Positions 1 through 5,078 of a stretch of 6,765 bases of DNA are shown piece by piece. Under the pieces are notes generated by a model, which saw nothing but the letters and a program-made list of their open reading frames with translations, made no database searches and was not told the origin of the DNA. The stretch's first letter is position 1. Every line of letters starts with the position of its first letter. This stretch comes from Nanohaloarchaea archaeon PL-Br10_U2g5 (lineage in GTDB: Archaea; Halobacteriota; Halobacteria; Halobacteriales; Haloferacaceae): contig LKMY01000088.1 in NCBI GenBank assembly GCA_001564205.1, positions 1 through 6,765 of the forward strand, written 5' to 3'. Both the position numbers and the translations under genes were made by a program.

Positions 1-822
1 GACGGCGATGAGGCTGATACACCAGAGGGAGAAGTAACGAACGCGAACGCGACCCGCAGAAAACCCGTCGTCGTCGTCGTCGAGCCCGAAACGCCGGGCA
101 ACGTCGGCACCATCGCGCGGGCGATGAAGAACTTCGGGCTCTCGGAGCTCAAGCTCGTCGACCCGCCGGAGCTCCGCGAGGACGGCGAGGCGTACGGCTT
201 CGCCGGCCACGCTCGCGAGGACGTGCTCCCGAACGCCGAATCGGTGACCTTCGAGGAGATCGTCGAGAACTACCACACGGTCGGCACCACGGCGATCACC
301 GGCGAGGACGATCAGAGCCACGAGCGGTTCCCGTTCAAGACGCCCGCCGAGCTGCGGGAGTCGCTGCGATCGGTCGACGCGCCGACCGCGATCGTCTTCG
401 GTCGCGAAGGGCGCGGGCTCAACAACGGCGAGCTCTCGAAGCTCGACGAGGTGTGTTCGATCCCCGCGGACGACGACTACCCCGTGTTGAATCTCGGACA
501 GGCTGCGACGGTCCTGCTATACGAGCTTCGTGATCTGACCGTCAATGAGACGCAACTCCCCGACACCACGGTCACTCGCGCTGCCGAGCCCGATATCGAG
601 CGCTTCCACGAGTACTTCGGCGAGTTCGTCGAGTCGACGGGACAACGCGAACACCACCGCGAGAAAAACGCGCTCCTGATGCGTCGACTGCTCGGTCGCG
701 CACACCCGACCGAACGCGAAGTCCACTCGCTTCTCGGGACGTTCCGTAAGGCGAACACGAAGCTCAAACACGCCGATTACCTCGCGGCGAAATACGACGA
801 GCCGGTGTACCCGCGGGAGTGA
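1..822 (+). CDS. trmJ: tRNA 2'-O-methyltransferase, TrmH/SpoU (SPOUT) family, TrmJ-type; 5' end outside window
   Basis: The frame is open from base 1 to the TGA at 820-822 with no usable start codon before the catalytic domain, so the gene begins upstream. Seen: after about 20 acidic, low-complexity residues comes a beta strand of five valines, then SPOUT motif 1 (PETPGNVGTIARAMKNFG, window residues 29-46). Motif 2 (IVFGREGRGL, 131-140) and motif 3 (YPVLNLGQAA, 160-169) form the trefoil-knot S-adenosylmethionine site. A helical C-terminal extension of about 90 residues follows, as in TrmJ. Known: the Sulfolobus homologue methylates the 2'-OH of cytidine 32 in tRNA; the same position is inferred here. 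The first ATG inside the frame, at base 124, lies within motif 1, and starting there would remove the Asn/Arg part of the active site, so it is not the start. The stop is followed by azlC with almost no gap, suggesting one transcript. Family call is firm; the exact nucleotide target is inferred. Confidence 0.9.
   Translation, partial: DGDEADTPEGEVTNANATRRKPVVVVVEPETPGNVGTIARAMKNFGLSELKLVDPPELREDGEAYGFAGHAREDVLPNAESVTFEEIVENYHTVGTTAITGEDDQSHERFPFKTPAELRESLRSVDAPTAIVFGREGRGLNNGELSKLDEVCSIPADDDYPVLNLGQAATVLLYELRDLTVNETQLPDTTVTRAAEPDIERFHEYFGEFVESTGQREHHREKNALLMRRLLGRAHPTEREVHSLLGTFRKANTKLKHADYLAAKYDEPVYPRE
67..81 (+). repeat. (GTC)5 trinucleotide run coding for five valines
   Basis: Five perfect GTC copies encode Val23-Val27 (window numbering), the first beta strand of the TrmJ SPOUT domain. 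The run is in frame, so slippage by whole units would only lengthen or shorten the strand. Valine-rich first strands are normal in this family and GTC is a preferred valine codon in haloarchaea, so this is probably codon bias rather than a functional repeat. Confidence 0.6.
815..819 (+). promoter_or_regulatory. Shine-Dalgarno-like site for azlC
   Basis: GGGAG lies in the last codons of trmJ, 8 bases before the ATG at 828. Together with the following TGA it resembles the archaeal GGAGGTGA consensus. Its spacing favours the ATG at 828 over the GTG at 819, which overlaps the site itself. Confidence 0.5.
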
Positions 823-827
823 CTCGT

Positions 828-1607
828 ATGGACGGCGATCTCACCGACGACGACTCCGGACCGGACAGCAGTGACTGCAGCTCCGAGGCGGACGGTGACA
901 GCCCCGACAGCGACTCTGCGGCGGGTGACACTCCCCGGGCCGACATCGTCGCCGGCGTCCGTGATGTCTCCCCGCTCATGCTCGGCATCGTGCCGTTCGC
1001 TCTGGTCGCCGGCATCGCCGCCGTCGACGCCGGACTCACGCTCGTCGAGGCCGTCGGGATGTCCGTGATCGTGTTTGCGGGCGCCTCACAGCTCGCCGCG
1101 CTCGATCTACTCGGATCGGACGCACCGCTCGCGGTGGTGATCGGCACGGCCGCGGTCATCAACCTCCGCATGGTGATGTACTCGGCGTCGATCGCGCCGT
1201 ACTTCGCGGACTACAGCCGCAAGGTTCGGGCGGGCCTCGCGTACGTCCTCACCGATCAGGCGTACGCCCTCTCGGTCGCTGAGTTCACCGAGAACGAATC
1301 GCGGAGCCGCTGGCGGTACTATCTCGGTGCAGGAGTTTCGCTGTGGATCGTCTGGCAGATCGGGACGGTTGTCGGGGTCGTGGTCGGCACCGGCGTCCCC
1401 GACGAGTGGGGGCTCACGTTCGCGGTCCCGCTCGTCTTCCTCGCGCTGCTCGTCCCCGCGATGAAAGACCGGCCGACAACCGCGGCCGGGATCGCAGGCG
1501 GTGCGATAGCTGTCGTCGCTGCGGGACTCCCGCTCAATCTCGGCCTGCTCGCCGGGGCGGTCTCTGGAATCGTCGTCGGACTGCTGACGGAGGCGATGGG
1601 TCGATGA
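828..1607 (+). CDS. azlC: AzlC-family branched-chain amino acid exporter, large subunit
   Basis: Large membrane subunit of the AzlCD (LIV-E) exporter, which in characterised bacteria exports branched-chain amino acids and analogues. The 259-residue protein starts with a roughly 45-residue tail of Asp, Ser, Glu and Gly, then has hydrophobic segments at about 51-66, 73-96, 100-122, 134-150, 164-187, 195-212 and 217-255. The family signature is clear: GIVPFALVAGIA (53-64), then VIVFAGASQLAAL (80-92), with the NLRMVMYSASI segment (112-122) after it. I chose the ATG at 828 because a Shine-Dalgarno-like GGGAG sits 8 bases upstream; a GTG at 819, overlapping the trmJ stop, would add three residues (MTR). 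The stop overlaps the azlD start in an ATGA arrangement, so the two subunits are probably translated in a coupled way. The acidic tail looks like a haloarchaeal cytosolic adaptation. The substrate in this organism is inferred. Confidence 0.9.
   Translation: MDGDLTDDDSGPDSSDCSSEADGDSPDSDSAAGDTPRADIVAGVRDVSPLMLGIVPFALVAGIAAVDAGLTLVEAVGMSVIVFAGASQLAALDLLGSDAPLAVVIGTAAVINLRMVMYSASIAPYFADYSRKVRAGLAYVLTDQAYALSVAEFTENESRSRWRYYLGAGVSLWIVWQIGTVVGVVVGTGVPDEWGLTFAVPLVFLALLVPAMKDRPTTAAGIAGGAIAVVAAGLPLNLGLLAGAVSGIVVGLLTEAMGR
1589..1593 (+). promoter_or_regulatory. Shine-Dalgarno site for azlD inside azlC
   Basis: A perfect GGAGG lies 10 bases before the azlD ATG at 1604, inside the 3' end of azlC. It fixes the azlD start at 1604 although the same frame stays open for a further 261 bases upstream. 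Confidence 0.65.
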
Positions 1608-1969
1608 TCGGGTCGCTCGGATGGGCACCTGACGTCGTTAGCTCCCCGCGCGTCTGGGTTGCCATCGTCGCCATCGGGATCGCGACCTACGGGTTTCGAC
1701 TCTCTTTCATCCATCTCTTCGGGCGAATCGACGAGGTGCCCGAGTCGGTCAAACGGCCGCTGCGATTCGTGCCGCCGGCTGTGCTCGCGGCGCTCGTACT
1801 CCCCGATCTGGTGACGGTCGGCCCCTCAGTCGCCGAGACGCTCGCCGACGAGCGGCTGATCGCGGGTGTGATCGCCGGCGCGGTCGCATGGCGCACCGAG
1901 AACGTCTTCGCGACGATCACGGTCGGGATGGTCGTGTTGTGGCTGTTCCGGTTCGTCGTGTTCGCGTGA
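1604..1969 (+). CDS. azlD: AzlD-family branched-chain amino acid exporter, small subunit
   Basis: Small partner subunit of AzlC, 121 residues, a usual length for AzlD (about 100-120). Hydrophobic segments lie at about 17-38, 55-73, 84-96 and 102-120. The family pattern is visible: a TYGFRLSFI stretch (28-36), then LRFVPPAVLAALVLPDLV (53-70), then the alanine/glycine-rich segment ending in AWRTENVFATITVGM (95-109). The ATG overlaps the azlC TGA (ATGA) and is preceded by GGAGG, which supports coupled translation and a fixed subunit ratio. The frame is open further upstream, but that part lies opposite the well-conserved azlC frame and is arginine-rich, so it is not coding. The gene ends 39 bases from the stop of the convergent small membrane protein gene, and I see no strong terminator between them. 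Confidence 0.88.
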   Translation: MIGSLGWAPDVVSSPRVWVAIVAIGIATYGFRLSFIHLFGRIDEVPESVKRPLRFVPPAVLAALVLPDLVTVGPSVAETLADERLIAGVIAGAVAWRTENVFATITVGMVVLWLFRFVVFA

Positions 1970-2008
1970 CCGCGATGGACCGTGCTGCTCCCGCCCCCGA
2001 GAGACCGA

Positions 2009-2335
2009 TCATTCCTCACGGTCGGTGAGGACCGAGTCGGTCGGTGCCGACGTCGACGTTTCGGGCGTGAAGCGGTCCGTGGCGGTCTCCACAGATTCGA
2101 CTTCACGCTCTTTTGCACTCGCGTGTCTCTGTGCGGCGTCGGCGAGCGAGTCGAGCACGGCGAGTATCCGGTAGGTGAAGTAGAGTCCACCGGGAAGGAA
2201 GAAAAACAAGAGCCCGACGAGGAACTGCCCGAGGATGAGAAGCGAATACGTACAGACGGCGACACCGAGCACGACGAGAGCGACTCCGGTCCGCGTGCGG
2301 AGCGCTTGGGAGGGAGACAGCGGATCGTGGACCAT
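2009..2335 (-). CDS. Small membrane protein of unknown function, two hydrophobic segments
   Basis: A 108-residue protein I do not recognise. It has a short polar N-terminus and two adjacent hydrophobic stretches at about 17-35 and 36-56, separated only by the region around GQF, consistent with a helical hairpin. A hydrophilic C-terminal half rich in Glu, Ala, Ser and Thr follows (about 65-108). The second hydrophobic stretch contains FFFLPGGLYFTYRIL (44-58). There are no catalytic or metal-binding motifs. The ATG at 2335 is supported by a TATA-like box whose edge is 26 bases upstream, as expected for a near-leaderless transcript. The gene lies 51 bases downstream of AOR on the same strand but has its own promoter. 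That promoter closely resembles the AOR promoter, suggesting shared regulation. A haloarchaeal membrane protein with no assigned role is the most that can be said. Confidence 0.72.
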   Translation of the reverse strand: MVHDPLSPSQALRTRTGVALVVLGVAVCTYSLLILGQFLVGLLFFFLPGGLYFTYRILAVLDSLADAAQRHASAKEREVESVETATDRFTPETSTSAPTDSVLTDREE

Positions 2336-2360
2336 GCACGCCGCTACCGACGCTGTTCAC

Positions 2361-2368
2361 TTAAAAAT
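2361..2368 (-). promoter_or_regulatory. TATA box for the small membrane protein gene
   Basis: On the minus strand the sequence reads ATTTTTAA, an AT-only island in GC-rich DNA about 26-33 bases before the ATG at 2335. Transcription would begin within a few bases of the ATG, giving a leaderless or near-leaderless message. It lies about 20 bases after the AOR stop codon, and its run of five T residues could also help to end the AOR transcript. Confidence 0.6.
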
Positions 2369-2386
2369 GGATGACCGTGTGACCGC

Positions 2387-4333
2387 TCAGTCGTCGGCGG
2401 GCGCCGCTGAGTCGCCAGAGGAGACGCCGGTTCCGGGGCCGATATCGATGCCGAGCGCTTCGAGCTTCTCGTCCGGGACGACCCCGTCGACCCAGCCGCG
2501 AGTCTCGTAGTACTCGGCTTTCATCTCGTCGAGCTCACAGAGCTGTCCCTCGCTGGCGCCCGTGCCGGGGATGGCGTCCGGGTGCCCGTCGACGAACCGG
2601 TTCGGCAGCGTGTCGTCCGCGCCGTCGAAGCCGGCGAGGTTGTTGTAGTAGCGTTCGAGGTTGTAGACGCGCTCGCCGGCCTCGAACAGCTCCTCTTCAC
2701 TGACGTCGCGGCCGGTCATTCCGTTGTACTGGAGCACGTACTCTTCGATCCCCTCCGCGAACGCGCTGAACTTGCAGATGTCGAAGGAGTCCGAGACCGC
2801 GTGTAAGTCCTGGAAGGTGGCGGTGAGTTCGCCCTTCCCCTCCCAGGCGTACGGATCGACTTTCTCCGGGATGCCGAGGATCTCGGCGGCCGGCGTGTAG
2901 CCGCGCAGGTGGCAGGCGCCGCGGTTGGAGGTCGCGTACGCGATCCCCATCCCCTTCATGCAGCGCGGGTCGTAGGCGGCCATCGTCTGGCCCTTGACCG
3001 AGAGCTTGTTGCCGTGTGCGTCCTTCGCGTCGGCGACGCGCTCGGGGCCCTCCGCGAGGAGGTCGCCCAGATCGCTGGACCGGTGACCAATCTCGTCGAG
3101 AAGGTCGATCATCGTCTCGGAGTCTCCCCAGTCGAGGTGGCCGACGCCGTCGAGTTTCCCCTCTTCGCTCATCTCCATCGCCATCGCCATCATGTTGCCG
3201 GCCTCGATAGTGTCGATACCCAGGTCGTTACAGCGCTGGAGCATCAGCGCGATTTCGTCGCGATCGGAGTGACCGGAGTTCGGGCCGAGCGCCCAGGCGG
3301 ACTCGTACTCGTACGACTCCGTGCGGACGTTCATATCCTCGCCTTTGTGCTGCATCTGCACCTCGACTTCCTTCTTACAGGCGACGGGACAGGAGTGACA
3401 GGTCGGCTCGTCGACGAGGATGTTCTCGCGGACGTTCTCGCCGGAAACCTCTTCGGCGTCGATGTCGACGCCTTCCGCGTCGCGGTACCCCTCCGTCGAG
3501 GTGTACTTCGCGTTCTTCGCCGGGAGCCCGTCCATCTCCTCGGTCGCGTTCATCAGGACGTTGGTACCGTACATCGAGAGCCCGCCCTCGTTGGGCGCAG
3601 TGACGTCGGACTCGCGGATGACTTCCATCGCCTGCTGATACCCCTCCTGGAACGTCTCCGGACTGGAGGGTTTCGGCATCCGAGTGCCGGCTTTGACGAC
3701 GATGGCCTTGACGTTCTTCGCGCCCATCACGGCGCCAGTGCCGCCGCGGCCAGACGCGCGATCGTCCTCGTTGATCACGCAGGCGTAGCGGACGCCGTTT
3801 TCGCCGCCCTGTCCGATAGCCATCACGGAGAGGTTCTTGCCGACCGAGCCGTCGACCTCCTCGTCGAGGGCGTCGATCGTGTCGTGAACACCCTGCCCCC
3901 AGAGGTGAGAGGCGTCCCGTACTTCGACCTCGCCGTCCTCGACGAACAGGTACACTGGATCGTCGCTCTCGCCGTCCAGGAGGATTCCGTCGAGTCCGGC
4001 CCATTTGAGCCGCGCCCCCGACCAGCCGCCGTGGTGCGAGTCGGTGACGGTCCCCGTCAGCGGAGACTTCGTCACCAGCGCAATCCGGCCGCTCATCACG
4101 GTTTGCGTCCCGGTGAGGGGCCCGGTCATGAACGCGAGCCGGTTGTCCGGCCCCATTGGGTCCACGTCGGGACCGGCGTCGAAGACGTACTTCACACCGA
4201 GGCCGCGCGCGCCGATGTATTTCTCGGCGTCGGCGTCGTCGATTCCCTGGTAGTTGACCTCGCTATCCCCGAGATCGACCTGTGCAACTCGGTCTCTGTA
4301 GCCGCCCATTTCAGTCATGTAATGCTCGTTCAT
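2387..4333 (-). CDS. aor: Tungsten-type aldehyde ferredoxin oxidoreductase (AOR)
   Basis: Cytoplasmic tungstopterin iron-sulfur enzyme of the AOR family, which oxidises aldehydes to carboxylic acids with ferredoxin as electron acceptor. Length 648 residues, against about 605 in Pyrococcus furiosus AOR. Seen in order: the N-terminal pterin-binding domain with RGLGVKYVFD (43-52), MTGPLTG (69-75) and GRGGTGAVMGAKNVKAI (196-212); cluster ligands CHSCPVAC (Cys312, Cys315, Cys319) and Cys520 for one 4Fe-4S cluster; the YEYES segment (341-345); first pterin motif DLGID (370-374); conserved ATSNRGACHLRG (467-478); and second pterin motif DSFDIC (515-520), where the usual Gly of DxxGLC is Asp. The start is uncertain: Met1, Met6 and Met9 are all possible. 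Met1 lies about 34-40 bases from a TATA-like box, so a short leader is expected. No pterin- or tungsten-handling gene is adjacent, and the aldehyde substrate cannot be predicted. Confidence 0.93.
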   Translation of the reverse strand: MNEHYMTEMGGYRDRVAQVDLGDSEVNYQGIDDADAEKYIGARGLGVKYVFDAGPDVDPMGPDNRLAFMTGPLTGTQTVMSGRIALVTKSPLTGTVTDSHHGGWSGARLKWAGLDGILLDGESDDPVYLFVEDGEVEVRDASHLWGQGVHDTIDALDEEVDGSVGKNLSVMAIGQGGENGVRYACVINEDDRASGRGGTGAVMGAKNVKAIVVKAGTRMPKPSSPETFQEGYQQAMEVIRESDVTAPNEGGLSMYGTNVLMNATEEMDGLPAKNAKYTSTEGYRDAEGVDIDAEEVSGENVRENILVDEPTCHSCPVACKKEVEVQMQHKGEDMNVRTESYEYESAWALGPNSGHSDRDEIALMLQRCNDLGIDTIEAGNMMAMAMEMSEEGKLDGVGHLDWGDSETMIDLLDEIGHRSSDLGDLLAEGPERVADAKDAHGNKLSVKGQTMAAYDPRCMKGMGIAYATSNRGACHLRGYTPAAEILGIPEKVDPYAWEGKGELTATFQDLHAVSDSFDICKFSAFAEGIEEYVLQYNGMTGRDVSEEELFEAGERVYNLERYYNNLAGFDGADDTLPNRFVDGHPDAIPGTGASEGQLCELDEMKAEYYETRGWVDGVVPDEKLEALGIDIGPGTGVSSGDSAAPADD

Positions 4334-4366
4334 TATAGACGGACCACAGCGTGTTAGTTGTTCACC

Positions 4367-4373
4367 TTAAAAT
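4367..4373 (-). promoter_or_regulatory. TATA box for AOR
   Basis: On the minus strand the block reads ATTTTAA, centred about 37 bases before the ATG at 4333, so the transcript would start about 10 bases before that codon. It sits inside a 16-base block (4359-4374) that matches the small membrane protein promoter at 14 of 16 positions. Confidence 0.5.
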
Positions 4374-4417
4374 GAAACCGATATCAATTACTTTCGGTGA
4401 TGTCTTTCCGCGTCGTG

Positions 4418-4426
4418 TTTTATATA
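4418..4426. promoter_or_regulatory. Additional TATA-like block, direction uncertain
   Basis: TTTTATATA on the plus strand (TATATAAAA on the minus) is the best match to the archaeal TATA consensus in the divergent region. Read forward it would give the VanZ-family gene a leader of roughly 145 bases; read in reverse it would be a second, distal AOR promoter with a leader of about 60 bases. The sequence alone does not decide. Confidence 0.35.
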
Positions 4427-4594
4427 TGCCCAGAACGGCGGACAGACTGAAACCCATCGACTGCAGCGCGTCAGACGCGTTCGTCCACGCGTGGCTTCTG
4501 GACTGTGACGCCGAGCGGTTTCGTCCGAGATGAGCAGTGTATCCCTGCAGACGAGTGTCGTGAGCACTAACCCCTCTCAGAGAGAACGGTAACC

Positions 4595-5023
4595 GTGACC
4601 AACGGCGAGCGCGAGGCGCCGCGACCGAAATCGGACCAGCGGCGTGCACCCGCGGGATTCGCGATCGTCATCCTGATCGCGTCAGTTCTCCCGATTCCGA
4701 GCGGCGTGTTCGGCGACGGAGCCGGTGGGGTCGGTGGAAGCGCCACAGTACCGATTGCCGTCGGTCTCACAGCTCCGTTCCACTTCGTCGGATACGCGAT
4801 CCTCGCCGCACTTGCGACCCGAGTGACGGGACGAACGCCATGTGGACTCCTCCTCGCCGTCGTCGCGGCGGTCGCGTTCGGCTTCGGAATCGAGGTGGTG
4901 CAAGCACCGATTCCGTGGCGAACGTTCGCGTGGCAAGACGTCGGTATCAACGCGGCCGGCGCAGTGGTTGGCGCGGCCATCGTGGCGATCTCCGAGCGCC
5001 GCCGTGCTCGTCGGCTTCGTTGA
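4595..5023 (+). CDS. VanZ-family membrane protein
   Basis: A 142-residue membrane protein with the VanZ-like signature. Hydrophobic segments lie at about 21-35, 52-75, 82-98 and 116-132, with a charged N-terminus and an Arg-rich C-terminus (134-142). Conserved features seen: HFVGYAIL (63-70), then GFGIEVVQ (96-103), IPWRTFAWQD (106-115) and the INAAGAVVGA helix (118-127), giving the family's Glu100, Gln103, Arg109, Asp115 and Asn119. Known: the founding VanZ of enterococci gives low-level teicoplanin resistance; most family members, including archaeal ones, have no known function. Archaea lack peptidoglycan, so an antibiotic role is unlikely here. The GTG at 4595 is the only start before an upstream in-frame TAA (4568-4570) that fits. 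The gene stands alone, 55 bases before RaSEA, and I see no strong Shine-Dalgarno site. Confidence 0.78.
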   Translation: MTNGEREAPRPKSDQRRAPAGFAIVILIASVLPIPSGVFGDGAGGVGGSATVPIAVGLTAPFHFVGYAILAALATRVTGRTPCGLLLAVVAAVAFGFGIEVVQAPIPWRTFAWQDVGINAAGAVVGAAIVAISERRRARRLR

Positions 5024-5050
5024 CGCCGCCGGCCGGCAATGACGACACGG

Positions 5051-5057
5051 CTTTACG
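5051..5057 (+). promoter_or_regulatory. TATA-like box for RaSEA
   Basis: CTTTACG is centred about 25 bases before the ATG at 5079, the normal distance for a leaderless haloarchaeal message. A run of five T residues (5069-5073) follows and could serve as a weak terminator for the upstream VanZ-family gene. No Shine-Dalgarno site precedes the ATG, consistent with leaderless translation. Confidence 0.4.
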
Positions 5058-5078
5058 CGCTCGCCCGCTTTTTGGCCC

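Larger units (their letters stand above)
4334..4594. other. Divergent intergenic region between AOR and the VanZ-family gene
   Basis: A 261-base stretch without a convincing gene, noticeably richer in A and T near 4360-4430 than its flanks. It holds the AOR promoter (4367-4373, minus), a second TATA-like block that could work in either direction (4418-4426), a perfect 10-base palindrome CCACGCGTGG (4485-4494), and a 20-codon frame (4530-4592) ending two bases before the VanZ start. An imperfect dyad of TCACC (4362-4366) and GGTGA (4396-4400) encloses the AOR TATA box. A 60-codon frame at 4351-4533 (+) begins inside the AOR promoter and resembles nothing I know. Confidence 0.6.

Noticed and set aside
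2..37. Second-frame stretch ending in TAA at 35-37 as the tail of a separate upstream gene
   Set aside because: The trmJ frame is also open through this stretch. A 12-codon fragment cannot be judged, and overlap with an in-frame TrmJ extension is the simpler reading.
1343..1603. 86-codon N-terminal extension of azlD
   Set aside because: It lies across azlC in another frame, is arginine-rich and membrane-incompatible, and a GGAGG site plus the ATGA overlap mark 1604 as the start.
2909..4357. 482-codon open frame on the plus strand opposite AOR
   Set aside because: It is the antisense shadow of a well-conserved enzyme. Long antisense frames are usual in GC-rich genomes, the product has no recognisable motif, and it is rich in Val, Arg and His as expected from reversed codons.
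4351..4533. 60-codon frame in the AOR/VanZ intergenic region
   Set aside because: It starts inside the AOR promoter, has no ribosome site or promoter of its own, and shows no haloarchaeal acidic composition.
5028..5037. Palindrome GCCGGCCGGC after the VanZ stop as a hairpin terminator
   Set aside because: It has no loop and is not directly followed by a T run. Archaeal terminators rely mainly on T runs, and such GC palindromes are common here by composition.
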